NCBI GenBank assembly: GCA_944380545.1
Contig: CALWHV010000014.1
Span: 237,930 to 301,929, forward strand
DNA: 64,000 bases
From: an uncultured Eubacterium sp.
GTDB taxonomy: Bacteria; Bacillota; Clostridia; Oscillospirales; Acutalibacteraceae
Direction: 5' to 3'
In this document: positions 55,948 through 64,000 of the stretch, in pieces
How the letters are laid out: every line of letters begins with the position of its first letter
Numbering within the stretch: position 1 is the first letter of the stretch
Notes under the pieces: model-generated
Databases searched by the model: none
What the model was told of the DNA's origin: nothing
Seen by the model: the letters and a program-made list of their open reading frames with translations, nothing else
Translations under genes and position numbers: made by a program

Positions 55948-57510
55948 ATGGCAAAGAAAACCGTATTTATTACCGGCGGTACCGGTAATATGGGCTGGGC
56001 AGCCATCCAGGAGATGCTTAAAAAGCCCGATGAGATCAACATCAAAATGCTTGCAAGAAAGAGCAAGAAAAACGAAGAGCTGCTTGCCCCGATAATGGCA
56101 AAGCCGAACATCAAGATCGTTTGGGGCGACCTGCTTGATTATGATTCGATTCTTGAGGGCGTTACCGGCTCAGATTATGTGCTTCATGTTGGCGGTATGG
56201 TTTCTCCCACGGCGGACTGGAAGCCGTACAGAACTCAGAAAACCAATATCGGTGCGGCTCAGAACATAGTTAAGGCAGTGCTTGCACAGCCCGACCCGGA
56301 CGCCGTTAAAGTTTGCTACATAGGCACCGTTGCCGAAACCGGCGGACGCAACTACCCCATCCACTGGGGACGCTGCGGAGACCCGATCAAGATCTCCATC
56401 TACGACCACTACGCCGTTTCAAAGACGGTTGCGGAGCGCACCTTTGTTGAGAGCGGACTTAAAAACTGGGTCGTAATGCGCCAGAGCGGTATTCTTTATC
56501 CTAACATCCTTAAGAATATGGACCCGATCATGTTCCATGTTCCCATCAACGGCGTACTTGAATGGTGCACGGTTGAGGATTCCGGCAGACTTATGTGCAA
56601 TCTTGTTACAGAGGATGCAGCCGGCCACCTCGGCAAGGATTTCTGGAACCACTTCTTCAACATCGGCTCCGGTAAGGAATACAGGATCTCCAACTACGAG
56701 TTTGAGTGCCTGCTTCTCGGCACGCTCGGTCTTGCAGGCCCCGAAAAGCTGTTTGAGCCCAACTGGTTCATAACCAAAAACTTCCACGGCCAGTTCTATG
56801 CCGACGGCGACAAGCTTGAGAATTTCCTTCATTTCAGAGAAAATCTTCCTATCAAGGATTATTTCAACCGCCTTGCGGATCATGTTGAATTTTACTTCAA
56901 GATTCCGAGATATCTCCCGAAAAACCTTGTTGCAGCCTGCGCAAAGCCGTTTATGAAGAAGATCGCCGAAACTCCCGGCTTCGGCACTCTTGACTGGGTT
57001 AAGACAAACGATCACAATCGTATGACCGCTTACTACGGCTCCAAGGAAGAGTGGGAGAAGATCCCCACAAAATGGGAAGACTTCAAGATCATGAAGTTTG
57101 ATAAGGACAACAGCGCAGCCGAGCAGTTCAAGCTTGACCACGGCTATGACGAGAGCAAGCCCGAATCAGAGCTTGACATCGAGGATATGAAGCAGGCCGC
57201 TAAGTTCAGAGGCGGCGAGTGCCTGAGCGAAACGATGAAGAAGGGCGATATGGCAACAAAGCTCAAGTGGAAATGCGGCCACTGCGGCGCAGAATTTGAA
57301 GCCAGCCCCGCGCTTATACTCCTCGGCGGCCACTGGTGCCCCGAATGCTACATCCCGCAGAAGGCGTGGGATTACGACGCCATCGCAAAAACAAATCCGT
57401 TCTTTGCGCAGGTTTGGTATCCCAGCCACAAGAAGGACGAGAACAACAAGTACGACTTTGACGAGCTGTTCCACATTGACGGCGTAGCCTGGGATGATCT
57501 TAAAAGATAA
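55948..57510 (+). CDS. NAD-dependent epimerase/dehydratase-type (extended SDR) protein with C-terminal zinc ribbon
   Basis: The 520-residue protein starts as an extended SDR: FITGGTGNMGWAAIQ nucleotide-binding loop, GDLLDYDS and the Tyr155-x3-Lys159 catalytic pair (HYAVSK). Past about residue 330 comes a lower-complexity linker, then Cys443-x2-Cys446 and Cys464-x2-Cys467 (KWKCGHCGAEF and GHWCPEC), forming a zinc ribbon like those in recognition domains of nucleic-acid or tRNA-related proteins. AAGGAGGAAATATA precedes the ATG. Codons such as AAG, ATC, AAC and GAC are used more than in neighbours, which suggests high expression. Substrate unknown; a sugar, steroid or polyketide-type substrate is possible. 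Confidence 0.8.
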   Translation: MAKKTVFITGGTGNMGWAAIQEMLKKPDEINIKMLARKSKKNEELLAPIMAKPNIKIVWGDLLDYDSILEGVTGSDYVLHVGGMVSPTADWKPYRTQKTNIGAAQNIVKAVLAQPDPDAVKVCYIGTVAETGGRNYPIHWGRCGDPIKISIYDHYAVSKTVAERTFVESGLKNWVVMRQSGILYPNILKNMDPIMFHVPINGVLEWCTVEDSGRLMCNLVTEDAAGHLGKDFWNHFFNIGSGKEYRISNYEFECLLLGTLGLAGPEKLFEPNWFITKNFHGQFYADGDKLENFLHFRENLPIKDYFNRLADHVEFYFKIPRYLPKNLVAACAKPFMKKIAETPGFGTLDWVKTNDHNRMTAYYGSKEEWEKIPTKWEDFKIMKFDKDNSAAEQFKLDHGYDESKPESELDIEDMKQAAKFRGGECLSETMKKGDMATKLKWKCGHCGAEFEASPALILLGGHWCPECYIPQKAWDYDAIAKTNPFFAQVWYPSHKKDENNKYDFDELFHIDGVAWDDLKR

Positions 57511-57520
57511 ACCATAACCA

Positions 57521-57552
57521 AAAACGCGTTCCCGAAAGGAGCGCGTTTTTTA
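57521..57552. terminator. Terminator between the SDR gene and the CARDB-like gene
   Basis: AACGCGTTCC/GGAGCGCGTT with a 4-base loop (one G-T pair) and TTTTTT downstream on the plus strand. Confidence 0.85.
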
Positions 57553-57560
57553 TGTGCGTA

Positions 57561-58499
57561 TCACAGCCGTTTTTCATCTTCAAGTCGGGATTTTCTTGCG
57601 CGAACGGCGAGTATCACGGCTGAAGCAGCGCCTGCGCCTGCTGCCGCACCGACAATCAGAAACAGCCACCAAAGCGGATATTTTTCTGCGTCTTCACCGC
57701 TCTCTCCCTCCTCCTGCGGCGGGGCGGTTATCTCTGTTGAAAGCTCGATCGTTTCCGAATACTCGTTCCCCTGCTCGTCCTCATAATGTATTACGGCTTC
57801 ACCGGCTGCGGCGCCGGTATACTTTTCATCTACCGTGAGGTTGGCGGAGGCTGCAGCGCTCTCCCCCGCCGATATCTCGCCGACAAACAAGGTGCCCGGA
57901 GATTTCAGCCCCTCGACCTCGATATCGGCGCGGCAGTTTCTGACAACGCTTTTTCCCGTGTTCATAAAGGTGACGGAAAGAGAGACCGTTCTGCCGTTAT
58001 ATGCCTTTTTGGGCAGCACAAAGCCGCTGTGATCGAGCGACACGCTTTGAACGACCGTTACGGGCAGCACATCCGATGAGGAGAACTGGGAATAATATTC
58101 ATCCTCATATTCGGCGGCGATATTCAGCTTATGCTCGCCGGAGGCGGCTGTTTTGGCAACTGTGAGCTGCACCTGCCACTCGTATGTTTTGCCCGCCTTT
58201 ATCTCCTGCACATACTCAGTTCCTATTTCCGCGGGGCGGATATCTCCGCTTTCCTCGGTTAGAGAAAGCTTTATATTATATACATTCTTATTTCTGCTGT
58301 TATTTTTCAGCTTAACGGTGACTTCGCTGTTTTTATCCGGCGAAAGAGTATCGCACTCATATGAAACGACCATCAGCCTCGGCTGCGAGGCGTTCACGGT
58401 CTCCTGCTCCGGCATCTGCCCGTCCTCACCCTGCGCGAACGCCGAAAAAGGCAGAAGAAATATCACAGCCGCTGTTAAAAAAGCAATGATTTTTTTCAT
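57561..58499 (-). CDS. Secreted CARDB/NEW3-like Ig-fold protein with C-terminal membrane anchor
   Basis: The 312-residue protein has a signal peptide cleaved after AFA (about residue 22), two tandem Ig-like beta-domains of the archaeal S-layer/CARDB kind (VTVKLKNNSRNKNVYNIKLSLT and VSLSVTFMNTGKSVVRNCRADI, each with the asparagine-rich NxG pattern), a Glu-rich stalk and one membrane helix (WWLFLIVGAAAGAGAASAVIL) followed by RARKSRLEDEKRL. It is displayed outside the membrane. Co-transcribed with and 3 bp downstream of the FtsX-type permease, it may be an accessory subunit of that transporter. Confidence 0.8.
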   Translation of the reverse strand: MKKIIAFLTAAVIFLLPFSAFAQGEDGQMPEQETVNASQPRLMVVSYECDTLSPDKNSEVTVKLKNNSRNKNVYNIKLSLTEESGDIRPAEIGTEYVQEIKAGKTYEWQVQLTVAKTAASGEHKLNIAAEYEDEYYSQFSSSDVLPVTVVQSVSLDHSGFVLPKKAYNGRTVSLSVTFMNTGKSVVRNCRADIEVEGLKSPGTLFVGEISAGESAAASANLTVDEKYTGAAAGEAVIHYEDEQGNEYSETIELSTEITAPPQEEGESGEDAEKYPLWWLFLIVGAAAGAGAASAVILAVRARKSRLEDEKRL

Positions 58500-58502
58500 T
58501 AT

Positions 58503-61319
58503 TTACAGCTCCCTGATATTATCAATAACGCTGTTGCGCATCTCTTTTCTGATCTTAAGCCGCACATTGACCACGCAGACGGCAACAAGCACGGCGCACG
58601 CCGCAAAAGCCTGCCAGATGCTGAACACGGGCTGCCACGAATAAATACCGTTTGAATATGCAAGCACAGCGTGCTTTGCAATGAAATACGAAACCGAAAA
58701 CAGCGAAAGCCCTGCCGCGCAGCCTGCAAGCAGCACTGAAACCACCTGGAATGTATATGCGGAAAACAGCTCCCTTACAGATGCGCCGACAGCCCTGAGC
58801 GTGCCTATCTCACGCCTGCCCTCGCGAATCTGGGCGGTTACGGAATTGTTTACAAGACAGGCGCATACGGCAAGCATAAGGATGACTATTGAAAGCACCA
58901 CGGTTAAAATTTTGGCGTTTTGGCGAAGCTGCTGCTGCTCTATCTCGTAGTTTGACGAAAAGGTGTCGCTTACGCCGTCTATCGAATCAACTATATTTTG
59001 AAGTACGGAATAGACCTCTTTATCTGTTTTTGCGTCACATTCCCCGGCAAGATCAAAGCAAACGCAGCCGTAATAGCCGCTTTGATAAAAGCGCTGCATA
59101 CCGCTCAAAGTTGTTACAAGCGTTACGGTTTCATAGCGCAAAGCAGCCATATTGTCTATAAGCTCCTCAGGCAGCTCATCAAGGATACAGCCCACACGCA
59201 CCTTTGCATCAGTTCTTGAAAAAGACGAGGGATCAGCGTAAACGCTGTCCGCCTCAATCTCGCTTTGCGGATCATAAACGCCGCTGTCCTCAGGCTCTTG
59301 CGAGGTTGAAACAACAGTTACATCCAGCTCGTCGCCCGGCATCAGGCTGCGGCTGCCTTTCTTTAAATATTCCTTTGAATCGTCTACATCACTGTTTTGA
59401 ACAGAACCCCAGCTGTAGCCGTTATAAGGGTCGTCGTCCACAAATTCAAGCTCAAAGGCAATCTCGCGCGGAGCTATGACGGCAACCTCAGAGCCGGAAT
59501 TTACGGCGGCGATATCCGCGCTTCCCTGAGAGGCGCAGGAAGCAAGCTTATTAAAGGCATTTTCGTTTAAAGCAATGATCTGAACGGGAACAAAATCAAA
59601 GCCTGCATAATTTCTCAGCGCTTTCATTTCGGCGGCTATATGCAAAGCCATTTCGGAATCTATATTATCCGGCGTAAGAGTGGAAACGAAGCTTACAGGC
59701 TCTTCATAAATGGACGAATATCCGTTTGTATAGAGCACTGTTTTCCAATAATCGCTTGAGGAGTCAAACGGAATAAGAGCCTTGCAAGAGAGCGCGGAAT
59801 CTATCTCGCCTACATACGGCAGAGCGGTGACGGCATCAAGCTCAGCCTGCGTAAAGCCGGTTCTTACTGACGAATAATTGATGCAGTCAAACGGATTCGG
59901 CTGTTCGTAATTGAGCGTGTAGTCATAGCTCATAGAATACTTTTCACGGCTGACGCCGCTGTAAAAGGAAAAGCCGTAGCCGCAGAAAAGCACGGATAAA
60001 ATAAGTATGGCGCATACGGCGGCGCGCGTTTTGGCGTTGAAGAACAGGCTGCGGCGAGCAATGAGGCGCGACGGGTTGAAAGCCTTTTTGCTTTTTACCT
60101 TTTTTCTTGCCGCCTTGCGCAGAGATCTGATATTTCTGACAGCCTGAAGCGGAGCTGTTTTTGCCGCGCCCGAAAGCGGCGCCAGCGCGGCGAGCATAAC
60201 GCAGCCGACACCGATGAGCGCGCTGAACGCAACGGCGGCAATGCTTGGGTAAAACTGCAGGTTGGTGTTCAACACAACCGTAGCGAGCTTAACCGCCGCA
60301 AATGACGGCGCTATTCCTACAGGAGTGCAGATAAGCGCTATAATCAGCGCCTCGCGCGCGAATATTATGATTATCTGCCGCTTTGTTGCGCCTACCGTCC
60401 TCAAAAGGCCTATCTGGCGGCGCCGCTCGCCTATCAGCGTTATAAATGAATTGATTATGCCGAGGCAGGACGCGCACAAAAGTATCAGCATAAAGAACAT
60501 AACGAACAAGCCGGCAGAATAAACGCCGTTGCCTGTGTCGTTTATAACATATCCGAACCTGCCGTAATTCAGCAGATTACCCGTATCAAGGCCGGTTTCA
60601 TAGAAATAATCATAAAGTTCCAGATAATGCTTATCGCAATTAAAGACATTTTGCTCCGGATAGGTAAAATAGCACACGAGCGATTCCCCGCCGCCCTGAG
60701 GCGGCTGAGCCGACGCGCATAGAAAAACGGAGGGGATCTCAATAGTTTGAGTGAACAGAAGCTCCATATTTGAAACCTTATCCTCAACTATCCCGCATAA
60801 AACATATGTTTTTTCCGTGCCTGCGCCGATAACACCCGATTTGCCGACAGGCGCAAGATCAAGCGTTACTAAATCTCCGACTTCGGCGTTCAGGTCAAAT
60901 TTATTCAGCGTTGAACGCTCCATTGCAATTTCATCTTCATACTGCGGGTAGCTGCCCTCGATAAACTGCATATTTGAGAGCTCGCTCGCAGCCTCGTCGT
61001 AAACGCCGGCGGTATAATATTTGCCGTCGCCGCTTTTAACAGCGCCGATGACGCGTGCAAAAGCTCTTTTTGAAACAAGACCGGCTGATTCCGCCTCGGC
61101 AAAAACCGAACGCGAGGCGTTTAGGCAGATACCCGCCTGGTTTCCGAAATCATCGCGCTGTGTTTTTGCCGTGGAGGCAACGACGCTTGACGCTGTCAGT
61201 ATGCCGCAGGACACAAAGAAGATCGAAAGCACTATGCCTATTACAAGCGGAACATACTGCCGTTTTCTGCGGCGCAGGTTGCCGGCGGCAAGGCGCGTGT
61301 AAGTAAGCCTCTTTCCCAT
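58503..61319 (-). CDS. FtsX/MacB-type ABC permease with large external domain
   Basis: This 938-residue permease has an N-terminal membrane helix (about 25-45), a large external region, three helices with the FtsX motif ERRRQIGLLRTVGATKRQIIIIF (split by GATK), a linker rich in Arg/Lys, a second external domain of about 320 residues, then a second FtsX-type helix set with GRREIGTLRAVGASVRELFSAYTF. It thus resembles two MacB-like halves joined. The GGAGGTG site and ATG at 61319 follow the ATPase stop by 2 bp. With the ATPase it would form a mechanotransmission-type ABC system for antimicrobial-peptide resistance or lipoprotein handling. Confidence 0.85.
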   Translation of the reverse strand: MGKRLTYTRLAAGNLRRRKRQYVPLVIGIVLSIFFVSCGILTASSVVASTAKTQRDDFGNQAGICLNASRSVFAEAESAGLVSKRAFARVIGAVKSGDGKYYTAGVYDEAASELSNMQFIEGSYPQYEDEIAMERSTLNKFDLNAEVGDLVTLDLAPVGKSGVIGAGTEKTYVLCGIVEDKVSNMELLFTQTIEIPSVFLCASAQPPQGGGESLVCYFTYPEQNVFNCDKHYLELYDYFYETGLDTGNLLNYGRFGYVINDTGNGVYSAGLFVMFFMLILLCASCLGIINSFITLIGERRRQIGLLRTVGATKRQIIIIFAREALIIALICTPVGIAPSFAAVKLATVVLNTNLQFYPSIAAVAFSALIGVGCVMLAALAPLSGAAKTAPLQAVRNIRSLRKAARKKVKSKKAFNPSRLIARRSLFFNAKTRAAVCAILILSVLFCGYGFSFYSGVSREKYSMSYDYTLNYEQPNPFDCINYSSVRTGFTQAELDAVTALPYVGEIDSALSCKALIPFDSSSDYWKTVLYTNGYSSIYEEPVSFVSTLTPDNIDSEMALHIAAEMKALRNYAGFDFVPVQIIALNENAFNKLASCASQGSADIAAVNSGSEVAVIAPREIAFELEFVDDDPYNGYSWGSVQNSDVDDSKEYLKKGSRSLMPGDELDVTVVSTSQEPEDSGVYDPQSEIEADSVYADPSSFSRTDAKVRVGCILDELPEELIDNMAALRYETVTLVTTLSGMQRFYQSGYYGCVCFDLAGECDAKTDKEVYSVLQNIVDSIDGVSDTFSSNYEIEQQQLRQNAKILTVVLSIVILMLAVCACLVNNSVTAQIREGRREIGTLRAVGASVRELFSAYTFQVVSVLLAGCAAGLSLFSVSYFIAKHAVLAYSNGIYSWQPVFSIWQAFAACAVLVAVCVVNVRLKIRKEMRNSVIDNIREL

Positions 61320-61321
61320 AA

Positions 61322-62011
61322 TCACACCTCCGGCGCCGAAGAATCGGAAACTATTTTTCCGTCCTCCAGCCTAATGAGCCTTTCAGCCTGCTCGGCAACA
61401 TGAAGGTCGTGGGTAATAAGGATAAGCGTTATTCCGAGCTCGCGCGCCGCATATTTGAGCAGCGACACCACCTCGCGCCCGCTTGCGGCGTCAAGATTTC
61501 CCGTGGGCTCGTCCGCAAAGAGGACGGAGGGCTTGTTTGCAAGCGCGCGGGCTATCGCTATCCTCTGCTGCTGGCCGCCCGAAAGCGCGCTCGGCAGATG
61601 ATCGAGCCTGTCCTCTATTTTTAACACCCTGATGATTTTTGAGATATAGTCGTCGTCCGGCTTCTTTTTATCGAGCATTACGGGCAGCAGTATATTTTCA
61701 TACCCCGTAAGCTCCTGCACAAGATTATACGACTGAAAAACAAAGCCGAACCTGCGGCGGCGCAAAATCGAAAGCTGATTATCGTTGTAACGGGAAAGCG
61801 ATTTGCCGTCGTAAAACACCTCGCCCGATGTGGGCGTGTCGAGCGAGCTGAGCAGATGCAGAAAAGTGGATTTGCCGGAGCCGCTTGCGCCCGTAACGGC
61901 GCAAAACTCGCCTTTTTTAAATGAAACAGTGATGTCGTTTACGGCTTTTACAACATTTTCACCCGTGATATACTCTTTGGTAAGATTTTTGCATTGCAGC
62001 ACAGTATCCAT
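61322..62011 (-). CDS. ABC transporter ATP-binding protein (MacB/LolD type)
   Basis: The 229-residue ATPase has Walker A TGASGSGKSTFLHLL, signature [15 protein letters not shown], Walker B VLFADEPTGNLDAA, and the switch THDLHVAEQAERLIRLEDG. The MacB/BceA class is indicated by the FVFQSYNLVQELTGYENILLPVML segment. The start is the ATG at 62011 with AAGGAGG; the TTG just upstream is in frame but too close. It energises the adjacent large permease. Confidence 0.92.
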   Translation of the reverse strand: MDTVLQCKNLTKEYITGENVVKAVNDITVSFKKGEFCAVTGASGSGKSTFLHLLSSLDTPTSGEVFYDGKSLSRYNDNQLSILRRRRFGFVFQSYNLVQELTGYENILLPVMLDKKKPDDDYISKIIRVLKIEDRLDHLPSALSGGQQQRIAIARALANKPSVLFADEPTGNLDAASGREVVSLLKYAARELGITLILITHDLHVAEQAERLIRLEDGKIVSDSSAPEV

Positions 62012-62135
62012 CAAGCTTCCTCCTTATAACTACGGCTTAAGCTGACTCAAAGCACAGCAAAGCCGTATTGTGTTCTTAAGCATATTATAGACCGCGATTC
62101 TTTCAATCCTGTCAAATCATTCTTAAGAAATCGTA

Positions 62136-62160
62136 AGAAAAGGCGCTCTGCCGAGCGCCC
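62136..62160 (-). terminator. Hairpin after the histidine kinase gene
   Basis: GGCGCTC/GAGCGCC with a 4-base loop, then TTTTCTTACG on the minus strand. It may partly separate the regulator pair from the ABC genes downstream. Confidence 0.75.
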
Positions 62161-63068
62161 TAAAATGAAATATTACAATCAATTTTCGGTATGCAGATGT
62201 TGATTTGAAGCCCGCCGGGTATGTTTTCAGCCGAAACCGTGCCGTGGTGCTTTTCTACAACGGCCTTTGTAACGGCAAGTCCTATCCCTGCGCTTGAGGG
62301 CAGGGCGTTCTGCGCTCTGTGAAAACGCTCGAAAATAAGCGGCAGCTCCTCCTCGGCAATTCCGCCGCCGTTATCGCTTACGGATATCAAAGCCGATGAA
62401 TCATCAGCCTTAAAACTTATACAGACGCGACCGTCTTCCGGCGTGTGCTCGCAGGCATTTTTTATGACATTGCCTATCGCCTGGGAAAGCCATTCCCGGC
62501 TACATCTCAATGAGCCGGACGCGCTCAAAGATATGCTCTTTTTCGGGAAAAGGCGGCGAAAATCAGCAGCCAGCGGCTCGCCGAGCTCACTGAGCGAGCA
62601 ATCCTCAAAATCCATACGGTAAGTATCCGAGCTTATCTTTTCAAGCGTTATGAGGCGCGCCACAAGCTGCTCCATACGCTCTATCAGCACAAGCTCCTTA
62701 TCTGCATAAGCGCAGCCTTGTGAATTCTGCGCCATTTCGCAATAGAGCCGCAGCCCCGCAAGCGGTGTTTTCAGCTGATGCGAAATATCGGAAATAAACT
62801 GCGAATTTTTCCTGTTTGCCTCAGCGGTAAGACGCTTTTGATTTTCCGCAGCCGACTGAAGCTCCGAAACGGCGTTTCTGAGCGTTGCGCTGCTCCCCTC
62901 TTTTGTGCTGAAATCGATCGCCGCGCCGTTTTCAAGATAGTTTTCAATATCGCGCGTTAGCTTCCTTTGGCATTTTTTCTCTCTTATGAGTAGCAGGGAA
63001 AGAACAAGAGCGGCGCCGGCGCATAAAGCCGCAAAAACGCCGATGATAATTGCAAAATCAGCGTTCAT
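62160..63068 (-). CDS. Sensor histidine kinase lacking an external sensor domain
   Basis: The 302-residue kinase has a single N-terminal membrane helix (about residues 5-28) and then goes straight to the dimerisation domain with the phosphorylated His in SDISHQLKTPLAGL. The ATPase has IGNVIKNACEHTP (N box), SVSDNGGGIAEEE (G1), IFERFHRAQNALPSSAGIGLAVTK (F and G2). It overlaps the response regulator by one base (TAATG). With no external loop it probably takes its signal from another membrane protein, plausibly the co-located ABC permease. Confidence 0.9.
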   Translation of the reverse strand: MNADFAIIIGVFAALCAGAALVLSLLLIREKKCQRKLTRDIENYLENGAAIDFSTKEGSSATLRNAVSELQSAAENQKRLTAEANRKNSQFISDISHQLKTPLAGLRLYCEMAQNSQGCAYADKELVLIERMEQLVARLITLEKISSDTYRMDFEDCSLSELGEPLAADFRRLFPKKSISLSASGSLRCSREWLSQAIGNVIKNACEHTPEDGRVCISFKADDSSALISVSDNGGGIAEEELPLIFERFHRAQNALPSSAGIGLAVTKAVVEKHHGTVSAENIPGGLQINICIPKIDCNISF

Positions 63069-63730
63069 TACTGCTCCTCCCAACGGTAGCCGACGCCGCG
63101 CACGGTTTTGATCCTGCCGGCGCCGATCTTATCACGCAGGCGGCTGATGTGAACGGAGAGAGTATTGTCGTCAATATACTCGCCGCCGTTTTCCCATATG
63201 CCCTTGATTATCGCGCCGCGAGTAACGATGGACGAGCGGTTCAGAAGAAAAATGCGCAGGATATGATATTCCGTAGGCGTCAGATCGACCTTATTTCCGT
63301 CTATCTGCGCAGAAAGGCTGCCGTCGAGCAGCGTTACGCCGCCGTGTGAAAGGCAGCGCTCAGGCTCTGAGCGCCTGAGCAGCGCCCTGACGCGCGAGAG
63401 CAGCTCAAGTAGCCGAAAAGGCTTTGTTACATAATCGTCTGCGCCGCAGTCGAGTCCGCGCACGATCTGTATCTCATCATCGCACGCCGTAAGAAACAGC
63501 ACCGGCGAGCCTACGCCGGCTTCTCTGAGCTTGCGGCACATGTCGTAGCCGCTGCCGTCCGGCAGCATAACATCAAGGATTATCAGATCATACCTTTTTT
63601 CTTCAAGAGCCTTTTCCGCCTCCTCGCAGCCTGAGCAGGAGTCTGCGTAATAGCCCTCGCCCGAAAGCAGCTCGGACAAGCCGTCTCTTAAAAGCTCGTC
63701 ATCCTCAACAACAAGTATTTGAGCGTTCAT
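63068..63730 (-). CDS. OmpR-family response regulator
   Basis: The 220-residue regulator has the receiver Asp53 in LIILDVMLPDGSG with the acidic pair VVEDDE at the start and the Lys in DYVTKPF, and a C-terminal winged helix (LTPTEYHILRIFLLNRSSIVTR, VHISRLRDKIG, IKTVRGVGYRWEEQ). It is the first gene of the RR-HK-ABC-permease-CARDB cluster and likely controls it. Strong promoter and RBS GGGTGG. Confidence 0.94.
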   Translation of the reverse strand: MNAQILVVEDDELLRDGLSELLSGEGYYADSCSGCEEAEKALEEKRYDLIILDVMLPDGSGYDMCRKLREAGVGSPVLFLTACDDEIQIVRGLDCGADDYVTKPFRLLELLSRVRALLRRSEPERCLSHGGVTLLDGSLSAQIDGNKVDLTPTEYHILRIFLLNRSSIVTRGAIIKGIWENGGEYIDDNTLSVHISRLRDKIGAGRIKTVRGVGYRWEEQ

Positions 63731-63758
63731 AATACCACCCGCAAAATTACTTTAGATT

Positions 63759-63787
63759 ATGATACTACAAGAAATCATATTTGGCAA
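63759..63787 (-). promoter_or_regulatory. Promoter of the response-regulator operon
   Basis: TTGCCA (63782-63787, minus strand) and TATCAT (63759-63764) with 17 bp spacing, about 30 bp upstream of the ATG. Confidence 0.7.
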
Positions 63788-63798
63788 TAGAGCAAAAT

Positions 63799-63828
63799 TG
63801 AAAAGCCGGCAGCACTGGCTGCCGGCTT
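63799..63828 (-). terminator. Terminator adjacent to repeat copy B
   Basis: AAGCCGGCAGC/GCTGCCGGCTT with a 4-base loop. On the minus strand TTTTCAATTTT follows. It would end a transcript entering from beyond the right edge. Repeat copy B starts directly at its 5' arm. Confidence 0.75.
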
Positions 63829-63993
63829 CAGCGTGTCGAAAAAGGTGAAATTTCAAAGAAAAGCGCTCCCCGACACGCTGACAGACTGCCGAGAAATCGA
63901 GCCGGATTTCGTTTTTCGCGAGGGGTGCCGTACAACGGTACTGCCCCCGAGCGAAAGGCGGAAAGCGCGAATGCCGCACGGTTGTGCGGCATT
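63828..63993 (-). repeat. Structured intergenic repeat, copy B
   Basis: The 166-bp element carries the same blocks as copy A in opposite orientation: TCAGCGTGTCG and CGACACGCTGA arms, CTGCCGAGAAATCGAGCCGG, a central hairpin (CCGTACAACGG region, with different bases but a stem kept), GGCGGAAAGCGCGAATGCCGCAC and the palindrome AATGCCGCAC/GTGCGGCATT. No open reading frame. The remaining seven bases of the window show nothing further. Confidence 0.85.
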
Positions 63994-64000
63994 ATTTCTT

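Overview
The window looks like a chromosomal segment of an anaerobic, endospore-forming member of the Clostridia (Bacillota). Three sets of genes point this way: the dipicolinate synthase pair dpaA-dpaB, the spoIIGA-sigE pair (protease plus pro-sigma-E), and a SigH-type sigma factor. Translation signals are strong GGAGG-type ribosome sites, TTG and GTG starts are frequent, and promoters are sigma-A-like with 16-17 bp spacers. Base composition is near 50% GC by eye. An Oscillospiraceae-like gut lineage would fit, but that is inference. No prophage, insertion sequence transposase or CRISPR array was seen.

Layout. 1-9.9 kb (minus strand): class A penicillin-binding protein (cut by the window start), a DEDDh exonuclease with a zinc ribbon, secG, and topoisomerase IV (parE-parC). 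7.8-14.8 kb (minus): one operon, rnjA-rplI-dnaB-tilS-ftsH, closed by a strong terminator. 15-19 kb: rnhA, two poorly known genes, a ROK sugar kinase, a FliB-like protein and tRNA-Leu(GAG). 19-25.3 kb (minus): the polyamine importer potABCD with a HAD phosphatase, then dpaAB. 25.3-28 kb (plus): murC, manA and a DUF378 membrane protein. 28-34.4 kb (minus): spoIIGA-sigE, a non-coding stretch with a structured repeat, then an operon of S26-like peptidase, ABC exporter, GH2 glycosidase and cyclophilin. 34.4-38.9 kb (minus): ilvB-ilvN-leuC-leuD plus a hypothetical gene. 39-41.2 kb (plus): ychF, a SigH-like sigma factor and a zinc-ribbon protein. 41.2-51.1 kb (minus): a complete pyrimidine operon, pyrC-carA-carB-pyrK-pyrD-pyrF-pyrE-pyrB-pyrI. 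51.3-54.4 kb (plus): GH4 glycosidase, PfkB kinase and a TtcA-like protein. 54.4-55.8 kb (minus): metK under a SAM-I riboswitch. 55.9-57.5 kb (plus): an SDR-type dehydratase fused to a zinc ribbon. 57.6-63.8 kb (minus): a two-component system driving an ABC ATPase, a large FtsX-type permease and a secreted CARDB-like protein.

Most of the window is core metabolism and cell biology. The most unusual items are: a structured intergenic repeat of about 170 bp present twice (29672-29843 and 63828-63993, opposite strands), whose first copy lies between two 24-bp copies of a terminator hairpin; an SDR-zinc-ribbon fusion gene with an inverted repeat lying in its promoter; the sensor-poor two-component/ABC/CARDB module; and the S26-like peptidase/ABC exporter/GH2 operon. 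All functional calls come from reading sequence motifs. No database search was run.
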